Part shown: in pieces, positions 1 to 13,700 of the stretch
Position numbering within the stretch: position 1 is the stretch's first letter
How the letters are laid out: every line of letters starts with the position of its first letter
Origin: Uloborus plumipes
Lineage: Eukaryota > Arthropoda > Arachnida > Araneae > Uloboridae
NCBI GenBank assembly: GCA_038373865.1
Contig: JAXGGA010004702.1
Coordinates: forward strand, 1-64,000
Length of the DNA stretch: 64,000 bases
Reading direction: 5' to 3'
Notes under the pieces: generated by a model
What the model was told of the DNA's origin: nothing
The model's database searches: none
The model's input: the letters and a program-made list of their open reading frames with translations, nothing else
Program-made: the position numbers and the translations under genes

Positions 1-1626
1 ATTAATGTCATTGTTAAAAAACTTTTGAAATAAGCTAAGTAAAACAGTTAAATTTAATAATAATCATGTATATAAGGTGGCTATGAAAATTATTAAAAAA
101 TAACTTAAGACTTGAGTTGTAAAATCTTTACTTTGGCTCCTTTTTTAACCACTAAAAAAGTCATTAAGTGTGGATTGCTTTGCTCAATGTCTTTTAGGAA
201 CACTGTCAACTCTCCTATACCTCGTTTGCCGTGGTTTAAATTTAGTCAATTTGTCATTGAATGCAGTGGTCATCTTTACTATCATTTTTTATTAGGTTAC
301 TATTTATTATATTATTTATTTATTAGGTACTACTGGGTCAATTGACTCATGAATAAAAATAGACCTATGAAAAAATTGCATAATGACAATTTTTGTCTCC
401 AATTTAACCCTCAATATCTCTAAAATGAATGAAGATGTATTGTTAACTTTTGCAATCTAAGACATATTTGGTCTTTCTAAAAAGTGCAAAATAGCACCCC
501 TTGTGAAAAATTGGAAAAATGTAGTTACAAAATAACGCTATTCTAAGGAATGACCATAATACTACCCCATTCCTAAAATTAGTTAATTAGTTTAATTTCG
601 AGTAATCCATTTTGGAAGTTTTAGGTCGAGATAAACTTGGTCAATCTGAAACAGTGTATATACATGTATGTCCAGTAAGAAATGTAGCATTCATTTCTTT
701 TTGCATGCATGTGTTGGGAAGTTAAAAATGGTTTTCTTTCAATGTTTTGGAATATAATATATTTTTTATAAATTAAATATTCTTTATTTTGTTGTACTTT
801 TTTTTTTTGTAGCTAACGGCTGTTCTAAATTAAAAGGGCTTTATTTGTGGCAAATTATAGTTCAAGTTTTTGTTCTTTGTTTAATGATTTTTTTCTTCGA
901 AGCATTGCGCATTTTAGCGCTATATTTAAGCGAGTACTTTACACCAATTGGCCAGTATTTGTGCCACATACTTTTTTGTTACTCAATTGTATGCAGTTTA
1001 AAAAGCTTTTAATGCAATAAATTTCTATTATAATTATTAAGAACCAAAAGAGGATGATGGAGATTCTGGAACTAAACTGAATAACTCTAAATTCTGATAT
1101 AGTAAAAAATATAAGTTGCAAAAAGTGAATTGAAAATGCAATGAATGAAATCAAATTTTAAAAAAGAGATTTTTTTTTAAATAAAAAATGACAACGCTCA
1201 TTAAAAATCCCAGCAACAGCATTAAATGTGTAATAAAGTTTGTTAAGCTAACATTTTGCATTATTGAAAAAAAATAACATGTATTCTCCATTCAGTTAAA
1301 CAGGAATAAATATTCCTTTTGGCTAGTCGAAGTTTTCGCCTCGTCAAAGTTCGACTTATCGAAGTTTCATTGTAATCACCTCAAAGTAACAGTAGAATAT
1401 CTTACTGTTATTCCTGGGTTCAGATGTCTTTCTATTGCTGTGGGGCGACAATATGATCTACAAATCTTCTAAATTTGCGTACTTCATGCAAAAAGAAAAA
1501 AAAAAGCTTATTTAAGTCATTAAAGTATTTCACAACCTTGTTGTGCTTTCTGTTATTTCGAGAGACTTTCTGTGTAAAATCAAATGTTTCTCGTGTTAAA
1601 GCTGTGTTATTTGGTTTGTATTTCAG
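1..1626. other. CBL intron (5' part cut off)
   Basis: AT-rich intronic sequence upstream of exon a, with a short poly-T/A and no CBL exon recognised. 1321-1372 is a one-sided end of a pogo/Tigger-like transposon (see that entry). Confidence 0.6.
1320..1374. repeat. Solo end of a pogo/Tigger-like element
   Basis: Reverse complement reads TACAATGAAACTTCGATAAG, like Tigger termini (TACAGTGGAACC type), ending at a TA. The other end was not found. Confidence 0.4.
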
Positions 1627-1773
1627 CACAATAGTTCCATGGCGGGTGTTTAGACAGACTCTTCATCAGGTTCATCCAATAAGTTCTGGTTTAGAAGCAA
1701 TGGCATTAAAGTCTACAATAGACCTTACGTGTAATGATTACATATCCAATTTTGAATTTGATGTTTTCACCAG
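1627..1773 (+). CDS. CBL: CBL exon a: TKB, EF-hand/SH2 segment
   Basis: Translates to [17 protein letters not shown] followed by a segment ending in FDVFTR, nearly identical to animal CBL and CBL-B. The acceptor is ttgtatttcag and the donor cag|gtaaga. The exon starts on a third codon base and ends with two bases of an Arg codon. I found no upstream coding exon in 1-1626. Confidence 0.95.
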
Positions 1774-4700
1774 GTAAGAATTCAAAATCTATCGAAAGCA
1801 ATCAAATTTTAATCAAACTGTTTATCATGTTATGTTCAATAAGGTTTTCAGTTAAATAGTTAACATTTTCCTCTTTGTGCAACTTTTTACTACATTTAAC
1901 TGGGCAGTCATAATAGTGAAAATCTGTTGAGCAAACTTTATTGATAGCAGAAGAATCCTGAAAAAGTTGGTGGAATAGTAAAATCTAGAAATTTAAATTT
2001 TAGACTTTTAACCCCACACTGCATGATTTTTTATTTTTCTTAGAGAAAAATATATGTATTTGTCAATGTAATAAGAAAGCATGGAAAAATATTTAAAAAA
2101 ATTTAACTCTAAATTTTTACCACTTTCTAATTAAAAATAGTTTTGTTGCCAAATGGATACACCATGCATTCAACAGATAAAAATGATTTTCCGTGATAGT
2201 CTTGAAATTAGTTTTTTTTTTGGTAAAAAAATAGAGGATTTGAACATTTGGTGCACTGTACTCTTGTAATCCTGGAACAAATCTGACTTACCCCCCTCTT
2301 GGCGACTTTTTCCTGTTGGCGCCAAAAAATCATCGCCAAGACTTCGATGTACGACAAAAAACATTGTACAACATTCTTAGCGATGCTCTTTTTGCACCAA
2401 CAGAAAAATTCAGATTGACATAAAAAATGTACAACACTATTATAGTTGAAAAGGAAATATCAAAAATCCTCAATTTCAACAAATGAAGAATAAAAACGTT
2501 TTTCATATAACAGTGATTTCTCACATGTATACGAAAGTCAGCACAGTAAAAAATCACACTCAATACTATACTGCAAAGTTATTGCAAATATACGCTTCAA
2601 AATCAACAAAACAACCCAACAAAAACATTGTTGGTAATTTTGTTTAATTAGTAACATTTACACAAGCAAATATTACTAAACAATAAAGATTCTGTACCTT
2701 ATTTTACCTCAGACATCTATGGTTCATAATAAAACAACGTACTACAACTGCATGAAATGCAGCGAATAAGCGCTGCAATAATACTACTGTATAGATACAT
2801 TTGCAGAAAAATAACACTATATTTCTGCGAAGGGGCAAAGGATGCATACACAATATAAAATTTACCAAAAAGTGGCAAAAACCACGCCTACTTATATGCC
2901 AATACATTGATTTCCCAAAGTCATTTAGGGGGGCCATTGTCATGTCTGTTACTAAATATGGTAACAGACATGACATTTTAGGAAAAAAAAATTGTGGGGC
3001 AAAAAATTCTACAAAATTATTAAAAATTCTACTTGATTTAGAGTACAATCCCACTAAACTAAATTATCTAGCTGAAATAATTAATTAAAAAAAATATTTT
3101 ATGCAAGTAATTAAGGTAACAGACATGACATAATAAAAATATATTTACTAATAAAAGACTTCTGCTTCCTTTAAAGAAAACTGAACATTCAAAATGACTG
3201 TTGCTATTTCTTGTTTCCATGTGCTTCAGTACTATAGAAGTGATGTCATTCCAGAATTCAATGCACAAGGTTTAAAAATTGTAAAAATGTGTATGGTAAC
3301 AGACATGACATTAATTTCTGGACAACTCTTTGATATTAGTTAAAAAATTAAAATTTTCACTTTTATTCAAATTAACTTTATTAGAATGTAATTTAAAGTA
3401 TGAAGCATGATTGCAAAATATAACAGAGTGGAAAATTTGACTACTAAATTCAAATTCTTGTGGTTCAACTTCAGTCTTTATTTTTTGGACACCTGTATTT
3501 TTCGTTCCTCTTCAACTCATTCCTAAAAAACCCATTTTCTTAACAAAAAATATTATTAAAAATTATAATGCCTGTTTTGGAAATTGTCTGCTAATAAACA
3601 TACCAAAAAGTAAATTTATTTAAAGTTGCTCAAAACTTTTTTAAAAAATATCTTTTTGACGGACAGCAAATGGCACCGAAAAATGAAAATGACCCTTGTA
3701 ACTAGTTCCTCTGTAGCTAATGGCTGAGCTCTTTTTAATACACTTTTATTAATTTCACATGTCTGTTTGTATGTAACTCTGAATAAAAGATAAAATTTAC
3801 GTTCCTTGCAAATATAAAAGTAATATATTTAATATTATTTTCAATACGAAAGGCTCAACTGTATTTCATGTTGATGTATTATAAGTGCATGTAAACTTAA
3901 GTGCGGATATTCAGTAGTTTTGAAAATCAGAGGGAAACCCGTGATAACTGCTCATTCCTATGTAAAAGCGTATTTTTTAAATTTTTTCAAAACTATATTT
4001 TAAAATTATTAATGATTTTACTTGTCCGTGTAAGCACAACGTTTGTGCTAACTGAAATCTAAAAAGAACACCATTTGAAGGCTTTTCAATATTCATTTTT
4101 TGTTTGTTCACTCTGTTGAATATCAACTAAGTATTGATAATTGCGAGGTCTAATAAACAGTAGGACAGCCGAAAGTACCACTTTTGGGTCCGCATGATTA
4201 TTTCATAACTTCTAAAAAGAGAAAGAAGCTAGCGCAAAACATAAAAAAAGTACATACACTGAAGTGACAAAAGTCATGGGATACCTCTTAATATTGTGTC
4301 GGCCCTCCTTTTGCCCGGCGAAGTGCAACAACTCGACGTGGCATGGACTCAACAAGTCGTTGGAAGTCTTCTGCAGGAATATTGAGCCATGCTGTCTCGA
4401 TAGACGTCCATAATTGTGAAAGCGTTGATGGGGCAGGATTTTGGGCACGAACAGACCTCTCGATGGTGTCCCATAAATGCTCAATGGGATTCATGTTGGG
4501 CGATCTAGGTGGCCAAATCATTCGTTGGAATTGTCCAGAATTTTCTTCAAACCAATTGCGAACAGTTGTGGCCCGGTGACATGGCGCATTGTCATCCATA
4601 AAAATCCCATCGTTGTTTGGGTACATGAAGTCCATGAATGGCTGCAAGTGATCTCCAAGTAGCTGCACATAAGCATTTCCAGTCAATGTTCGGTCCAGTC

Positions 4701-7700
4701 GCACTAGAGGACCAAGTCCATGCCATGAAAAAACAGCCCACACCATTACGGAGCCACCACCAGCTTGAACAGTGCCTTGCTGACAGTTTGGGTCCATGGC
4801 TTCGTGGGGTCTGCGCCACACTCGAACCCTACCATCGGCTCTTACCAGCTGAAATCGTGACTCATCGGACCAGGCCACGGTTTTCCATTCATCTAGGGAC
4901 CAACCGATATGCTCACGTGCCCACGAGAGTCGCTGCAAGCGATGTCGTTCTGTCAGTAAAGGCACTCGAGTCGGTCTTCTGCTGGAATAGCCCAAGAAAT
5001 CCAAATTTCTCCGCACAGTTCTAGCAGACACGTCCATTGTACGTCCCACATTGATTTCTACGGTGATTTGACGCAGTGTTGCTTGTCTGTTAGAATTTAC
5101 GACTCTTTGCAGACGTCGCCGGTCTCGATCTTTAAGTGCAGGCGGTCGACCACTGCGCTGTCCATGGTGGGATGTTATGCCTGAAATTTCATACTCTCGG
5201 CACACTCTTGACACAGTGGATCTGGGAATGTTGAATTCTCTAACGATTTCCGAAATGGCATGACCCATGCGTCTAGCTCCAACTAACATTCCGCGTTCAA
5301 AGTCTGTTAATTCACGTCGTGCGGTCATCATCACGTTAAAACCTCTTCACATGAATAACTTGAACAGAAATGAAAGCTCTGTAAAAGCACTGCGCATTTA
5401 TACCTGTTCTATGCGATGCTACTGCCATCTGAAAATTTGCATATTGCTATCCCATGACTTTTGTCACTTCAGTGTACTTCATGAACTACAGAGATGAATC
5501 GAAGTGTTCTCTGGATGCTTACAGCATAATGTTGCCAAATGGCTGCAGACATGTTTTATGTCCTAGATTTTTTCCAAATAATTATTTTAATGTAAAACGC
5601 ATCTTAAACGAAAGATAAATATTTATTTTATTCATGTTATTTCTTTAAAGAACAAAGAAAAATATTTCATTGTAAAAAATAATTTCAAAACTTGGTAATT
5701 TAAGTGATTTTAAAAGCTATAAATATGGATTCATTTAAGAGCATGTAACAGACCAGTGCTGCCATGTATGGAGGATAAATGGCGATAATTGCTTTAAATA
5801 TACCCAATACTTGCTTTTTATGCATTAAGTTGCCTTATGACTACATTCTGCTATTCATAAGGAGGAAAAATTGTCCATGTATCCAATTGACACCATGCAG
5901 TGTAGGGTTAAAGATGTCATTCTAGTCATGAGGAATAATGTTGTATTCAAAATTATATGCAACTATTGTGCTTTAAATATAATGTAACTGTCAGCCTTCC
6001 TAAGAAATTAAAAAATTCCAAATTCTTAAATTTTTGCACAAGTAGCCCAAATTTTTGAAATGAAAATGTAATTAAAATAGACTCAATAAATAAACAAATG
6101 TAACGAAAGCCTTTCATATTGTTTTTAAATTTAATGAATGCTAATTATCTCCTGAAGTATCTGATCCATTTTGGTATAACTACCATGCAGTTCTTGACGG
6201 GATATCTCTTCCATTTAACTATTCTCTATTTAACATGTAACCCAATCACAGGATATTTCCCCCTTAACAATCTGTATTTGCAACTTAATGAAGCGAGAAA
6301 AGCGTTTGGATCTATGCTCTGAATCTGTTCATGCTGACCTTTCAAAAATGAATATTCGAGCCTGCTGCATCTCGCTATCAAGAAGCTGACAGATTGGAGA
6401 CTTACTGGAACTTTCTTAACTTCATTTGAGATTCAAAAGCTGTATCCTTGTACTAATTTACCTCTTTAAAAAAAAGTTTTTATGAGGCATCATTTAAATT
6501 TGTTAGATATATTTCAATCATATCTAAGGAATCTTACCAGTATTTTTCACATGTTTGCTCATAGAATTTGACAATGTTTTTTCTTTTTTTAATTTCTAGA
6601 CTTTTCCAGCCATGGTCTACACTTTTACGCAATTGGCAAATACTTGCTGTTACACATCCTGGTTATGTTGCATTTTTGACGTACGATGAAGTTAAAGCTA
6701 GACTTCAAAATTATATTAGTAAACCTGGGAGGTTAGTTTGAAATCTTATAACTATTAACAGAATAGCTTGAATAATTATTTGACTAGAAGGCAATTTGGT
6801 TGATCAAAGCTTGCATTTTATGTATGTGTATAATTTTCAATAAAATGTTTCCTAAAATTTCCAAATTGTTAAAAATTTGATTTTTTTTTTTTTTTTGTTT
6901 TTATTTTAATCAGTCAATGACAGTTAAATTTCATTGATTTTCAAATTTGCTTGAAATTTTTCATAAAATTATAAACTTAAAATTTTTTTTCGTGGTTGAG
7001 TTTTTATTTCAATCAAATGAATACTTGTATAAAATTTACCATATAAATAAGTGAATAATTTTTTTAATAGTTATTCTCTTCCATTATTGCATAGGACCTG
7101 CACAGATCACTTTTTTTCAGCATTTTTTACTTGTTTTTAAATATAGGTCACTATTTTCACTCTTTTTAAATGTATCGCTTTTGACACTGATAATGTTCAT
7201 CAGTGAGAGTATGCCGTTTTTCCCAATTAAATGACCCCCCCCCCCCCTTTTTATGTACTTTTTCTGCTTTTTTCCCAATATTCTGTGTACAATTTCTATC
7301 ATTGTATGATAAATTGTTAACAGTGCTCAATCTTTCTGCATCTATAACAAGAATTAGATTTATGTAGAGAATGAATAATAATGATTAATAATTTCCGAAA
7401 AAATAAAATCTACGCTATGTTTCATGTAGGGACGGACCGGTTATCCAGTAACTATCTGGTATCCGGCTGATATTTTAAGTATCCGGTACTTCCGGATATC
7501 CGATCCGGCTGATCGCCCCGGATACGGATATCTGGAATATTTTTGCAGAATATCCGGCAAAGTATTCGGTATTGATGTGGGAGATATCCGGAATTGATGT
7601 GAGGGTTATCCGGCATGATGTGAGGACCTAATTGAATATTTTCTGTTTTTTAAGAATCCCAGTTAAAAATTTCATTGTTTGTTAAACCTTTTAGATGATG

Positions 7701-10700
7701 TAATTAATTTTCATCTTTCCTTTTTACCTATTTTTGCTTCTAAAACAAAAATTATATGTTATTCCTCCGACTTTGTCCTGGACATGGAAGCATTCTTAGG
7801 GCTCCCAAATGGTCCGTTTTTCCCGCCAAAGTCCGTTTTTTAGAGTTAAGTCCGTTTTAGACCGCTTTTTAACATTTTGGTCCGATTGGTCCGCTTTTAT
7901 ATTATTTTTACTTAAAAATCAACTTTTTTATGTTTTGTCTAAACATGCAGTGCCTCAGTCTTGTTGAACCTGGTTTTCCCAAGTTATTTCGCTTCAGATT
8001 GTCGTCATAACTCTTCCTACAACCATCGCAGCATGAAAATTTTGCAAATGGAGAGATTTGAGGGAGGAGTTACGTCAAATTGAAGCAGAATGTTAACAAT
8101 ATTTTCTGGAACACAGGCCCCAAGTTTGTAAAGGTGGATGGACTTTCCAACTTCCCCCTCCCTCAGAAGGAAGACGCTAATAAGAACGATGTTGCTATGA
8201 ACAATTCTTTTTGCGAATTAGATCCAAAGCAATTTCGTGACTCATACGCCATTTTTTTCACATTGCAAGCACCACGTGTTTGTAAATTTTTATTCCGATT
8301 TCTGGAGAGTGTTAATCAAATAAAAAATATTTTCGCTAGTTCTTTCCTATTTATCAGAAGATAGTCATTGTACTAGAGTTGGAAATATTAAGTAATTTAT
8401 CGTGACCACGTGTCACACGGAAGTTTCGCCATTTTTTGCTAAAATCAGCGGATCGCTATGCCGAAGTAACTTTTTCTCCCTCGGAGTTTCCCTTTTCTTT
8501 AATCTGTTTCCTGGTTTTACTTAAGTATGCTCTTCTCTCTTTCAGAACTCTGAACTTCTTTTAGCTGAAATTGCAAGATATTGCTACAAACTTTCAAAAA
8601 TCAAAATATTGAAAAATCGGCAAAATATTTTTTTTTCTTTCTTTTTTTTTTTTAAATTTATTTCTCTCGTTTTAGTAATATTTTATCCATAGCTGTCTTG
8701 TCCCCCACCCCCTAGAATTTCTCCAATTTATATGTACTCCGAAAATCCGATTTTGGGGGGGGGGGGGATCGAATTGTTTCTAAAATAAGTTCTCTTTTTT
8801 TTAATGGAAAAATCGGCCTATAATTTAGTAATTGCCGCACCTGCCTTATTTAACACTTTCTGTTAGTTATTTTTTAGATATCAAGAACTTATTTACTTAG
8901 TTTATTCATGACGTACCAATATCGTGCATGAACTTCGCCGAAAATTGCACGCAGTTTCCGAGTTTGTAATCCTTTTGCATCTCGTAAATATTTCGAGAAT
9001 TTTGAAAGTTAAGAGCTATTTTAACTTGTTTTTTCTTTAATCTACTTAATTTAAGTTTTATTTTAAGGTTTTTTTTTTTTCATTTTTTGTGAAGAGGATG
9101 GTTTTGCTTAAATATGTTTTTCTTGTGCTTTCAAAAAAAATTTTTAGTTGAAATTACAAGAAGAAATTTTCTGTAAACCCTTAAAATATTATTAGTTAGA
9201 TTTGGAAAAAATACCCGGCTTTTTTTTTTCTTTTTTTAAGTCTCAAGTTTCAGTAATCATTTTTTTATACCGCTGCCAAGTGCGCTCCCCCCCCCCCCCC
9301 ATCCACCCAGTTTCTCCAAATTTTTTACGTACTCTTTCTCCAGAAAAGTCCTCTCTCGAAGATCAGTGTAAAATGTGATAAATTGCAGTAACTGAAATAT
9401 TTAAGATTTTCACTCAACTGAATTTTAAGTAATAGCTCATTTAGTAAAAATCTTTTTACCAATACCGTGTGCATGCTTTGCCAAAACTGGATGCAGTGTA
9501 TCAGATTCCAATCTTTCTGCATTTTGCAAATATTTCATTTATTTTGAAATTTGAGAACTATTTTAACTTTTGTTTATTACTATTTTAACTTAAATCTTCT
9601 TATTTAAATTTATATTGTAGCAGTTTATTTTTATTGTTTTTGTAACTTGACTTTAGCTCTTTAATTTATTTAACTGTGATAACTATATACGTATGTAAAA
9701 GGTTTTTAATTATGAACGCACCGATTCATCGGCCACTTAGCTGATTAAAAATAATCAGCTAATTTTCACCCATTAATAGGTAGAAAAATTTATTTTTCAA
9801 TTAAAATAACTCTAAAGTTTGCCTCTACCAAAAAAGCTGCTGAACAAAATTATAAATAAATAATATTTTTAAACACAAGATGGTATGCAATAATGAGTAA
9901 TACTAAATTAAATTTTAAAGCAGTTAATTCCATCATTTCAAAAATTACTTTTTAAGTTAGTGCATTGGTGTTTAAATAGGGGTTATAAGATCGTTAGTTA
10001 CATAAGGTGATTGTGTCCTCAACCCCTCCTCATCCAAATATTTGTGTTAGTAATTATTCAAATATTAAAAACAAATAATCGCTCACTGGAATGAACATTT
10101 CATTATCTAATTTTGAAAAGTCAGTTGCTCAGAAGATAGAGCTGATGAAGAAACTATCATTAACAGTGCTCGAAATTAGCGGTCGTTAGTCGTAATTTGC
10201 AACTTTAAATTTCATTTTGACGACCGCGATTTTGAAGCTAGTCGTCACTTTGACGCCTAACTTTTGCTTCCCTGTCCTTTTCCAGTAGATCAAGGTTAGT
10301 TTTCAGAATATCAACCTCACAATAGCAGAAAAGTTTCCTGCTATTATGGTAGAATAACCTGGGACCAGTATCTCCTGTTTCCTCCCCCCAAAGACATCAC
10401 CAGCACATACTGTGCCTTTTGTTCCTTTGCACCTGTTTCCTCTTAATCCTTTCTTCCCCTCCCTCTCCTGGAAATCGCTGTTCTGCACTGATTGATGGAG
10501 ATTGACTTATCACTTCATGTCAACACAGCGGCAGGTGAGAGATAAGTTTGGGAACACATACAAAACAAAAAAAATCTCCAACTGTTTAAGCTTTTTTGGA
10601 AGTTTAAACTGCTTAATAAAAGCCTTATCTCTCACACATTGATAATGTAATTGATGACTTTGACGTGTTTTGAGCTGAAATTTTGCAGTTTGACTTTTTT

Positions 10701-13700
10701 TAACGCTCAAGCTGACTTTCTTACGCAATTTTTAATTAAATCGCCGTAATCGATGTTTGGGAGCATTTTTTTCCTTTTTTTTTCCCTGTTTGAGTGCAAC
10801 AATTAACGACAATTCTATGAAAAACGCTGTAGATTAATTCAGTTTTTTTTTTTTTTTTTTCCGATTTCCTATGCACGTGGGAAAAAGGCTTAGCACATTG
10901 CAGTTGTGCAGCAATCTTTTATCATCTGTTTCTCATTTCTACCTCTTCTGATAATTTCTTGAATTTCATATCCTGCAAAGCCTATTCAACTAAAATCTAA
11001 GGATATTTTTTGCACCCCTTGTCTTTTAAGCCTCCCCCTCCCCCCGCTCTGTAAAAAAAGTTGGAATCAAAATTGGTTCTTGTAGTCCAAAACTTCTGCT
11101 GTCAAGTATAATATTCTTTAATCTTTTTTGTGTTGAGCATTTATTTAACATTTCCATATTTTTTGCTCGACAATACTTGAAAATTGATTTCTTATCAGAA
11201 TATGAAGGGGGAAAAAAACATTTTATCAAAAATCTGTTTTTACTCCCTCTCTCCACCTCTGAATGCCATTTTGAGTGTTTCATGTGAAAAATATGTTAAC
11301 ATGTTTATTATATTTGTAAAAAAAAATAACAATTGATCCTCAAAGAATAATTTAACATCAAAGAAACAAAGAAAAAAAAAAGTCATATAAGGCCCTAACC
11401 CAGTGTAGAAAATTATTGAAAGAGAAGACTGCAGATAAAAGGCAAAATACAACCAAGTTTATTAGCAAAAAAAAAAATTATTCTCTTTTTTTTTAGAGAG
11501 AGAGTAAAGGGGTATTCTTTGAATTTAATTCCATTATAGTGATAGTTACATAACATTTGCATTTGAGATCTTTAAAAAGCTAATTCGAATTTTCATGCCT
11601 GTTATATAATCTGTATAAATCTAAACAGAATTTATGCACCTAATCAACGTAATTTGGAAATTGCAACCAAGGGAATTATTTTGGCAACTAAGAAAAAAAT
11701 ATCAGGTGCCATTGGCACCTAACTGACTAATACTAATTTCGACCTCTGATCATTAAACATCATTGTTGCAGTTAATTTGCAAATTAGCTTCATGGATTAA
11801 ACCTAAAGCAACTAATTTGCTTTTTGATGCTTTCCTGGGTTTAACTATGAATGGTCCTCCCAAGTCCTCTTTTTAATATTGAAGGGTCCTCTTTAGTCCT
11901 CTTTTTAACTGAAAACGGTCCTCTTTTACCCTTTTCATTAGCTAAAATGTGTTGGGAGCCCTGCATTCTGCATATTTGATTTTTCACAACTTCCAGATAA
12001 AGAATGATTGTCTTCAGCTTCTTAAAAATATTTTAGTCAAAATATTTAGAAAGAAAAAGCTAAAAACCTTCAAGGATTAATGTGCGACAAGAGGTTGAAA
12101 AAGACTTACGATCATATTGTTAGTTCATAAAAATTAATCGCAGTAGCTTTTAATATAAATTCCCAAATTATTTTATTTATTGAATTGTTTTATTTTTAGT
12201 TTTTGTACTTCTAACACAAATTGCGATCTATTAACACCCAATGATGTTGTAATTAGATATTTTTTACTTTGGCACTATTATTGCTTTATTATAATTGAAA
12301 ATAAACATGCAATAAATAACCTATCTAACATTGGCGAAAGTGTTCTTCTAGATAATGTAAACATCTGTCCCCATGAATCGTCGCAACTTAGCCATGCTTT
12401 TTTTTTTTTTTAAGAGAGTTTGAATGTGTGTAAAGAAATTTTTAATCTTGCACTTTGTTTCGTTCTTTCCTTTTGTAATCTCTTCCTTTCAGAAAAGATA
12501 TTTCTCTGCTATTAGAGTCTGTCACGCCGCTCCGTAACTCCTCCAGAACATGTTGAGCATGACCCTCAATAACATTCAATCAAGTCTCGATAACTTGAAG
12601 CTTTATAAACTCAAATACACCTTTATTTAAAAGTTTTCATTTGGTCCCAAATTCTTGAAAAGATGGCAGGAACTGCTTGTAACTCGAACTATCAATAACT
12701 CGAAGCTTTTAGCTGGTCCCTTAGGACTATGAGCTATTGAGACTCGACTGTATTTAAGATGTTGATTTGCATCTTTAGAAAATGTATTTTGCTTTTTGGA
12801 ATTTAAGTAAAACTTTAATTTAATTATTTAGATATAAGTTTATTAATTTATTATTTAAAGTGAACATGTTTAGAATAATATTTATAAATAATAATAAAAT
12901 ATCGGATATTTCAGCGAAAATGGTACAAATCAGTCCCGATACTTCAGAATTTTGGTAATTAATTTTAATATTTACCACCAATTGATTGTATTTTTTTATT
13001 TGTTCTCTATCTAATTGTGTGTAACCAAGTATTACTTATTTAGGCATAAGCCATTTATAAAGGACTCAAAAAAAAAAAAAAAAAATCTTTGGCAAAAGAA
13101 GAAAAAATGATCTGTCCCAGCTTCAAATTGCTAGGACTTAAAATGCAATTTAAGCTTAGGCTGAAATGCAACAACAAAATCATTTGCAATGCACAGCACA
13201 AAAAATGTTTCTGACACCTTTTCTGCTGATTTTATGTGTGTAAACAAAAAAATCTTGGAAAAACACTTATTTATCTTTATTCCTAGATTTTTTTATGTTT
13301 CAAACTGTCCACTCTGTTACAAGCCTTTCAGAAATAAAATAAGCAATTGCATTCAATGTGATATTTTTTAAAAGAAGTACAAGTAATGTATCTGCTGTGA
13401 TTACTTTGATACATTGAATTATATAGCCATCAACTAAGATAAGCCTAAAATTCTTTGCTGATGATAGTTAATTTGCACTGTGGGATGTCCAGTCTGTTAC
13501 AGTAGCATTAATGGTGTAAAAAAAAGATATTTTTTTCTTGAAATTGCAGACAGAATTAGTTTTAGGATGTTTAGCCCATTTTATACTTGTTCTGTAATTA
13601 ACTTTTCTTTACGATTAGCAATATATTTTTCAAACCTCATTTGTCTCCTCTGTTACACAAAGTGGTCAAACTATTCAAAACCCTTAATGCGTAACTCATG

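Larger units (their letters stand above)
4257..5474 (-). mobile_element. Tc1-type DNA transposon, copy 1 (complete)
   Basis: A 1218-bp element inserted at TA (4255-4256 and 5475-5476). Terminal inverted repeats are 27 bp, starting CACTGAAGTGACAAAAGTCA and ending GGGATA, with one intact transposase frame on the minus strand. It lies in the CBL intron between exons a and b, opposite to CBL. Over 98% identical to the copy at 54921, so both inserted recently. Confidence 0.97.
1774..6599. other. CBL intron a-b
   Basis: Holds the Tc1 copy 1, a patch with repeated GTAACAGACATGAC words (2936-3312) and a short fragment of the GGCGA repeat family at about 2290-2345 (ttggcgacttt, ttggcgcc, atcgccaagac). 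The rest shows nothing recognisable; short frames such as 6119-6322 are low-complexity AT frames. Confidence 0.6.

Noticed and set aside
1..1626. Missing CBL upstream exon (EFWRKAFGEK region)
   Set aside because: Read in all three + frames without finding the conserved motif, so it must lie upstream of the window.
4343..5024. Plus-strand frames of 61-128 codons over Tc1 copy 1 (and the same at 55007-55688)
   Set aside because: Shadows of the minus-strand transposase.
8080..8364. 94-codon frame inside a hAT element as a transposase relic
   Set aside because: No hAT motif (zinc finger BED, dimerisation helix) is visible and the frame is isolated.
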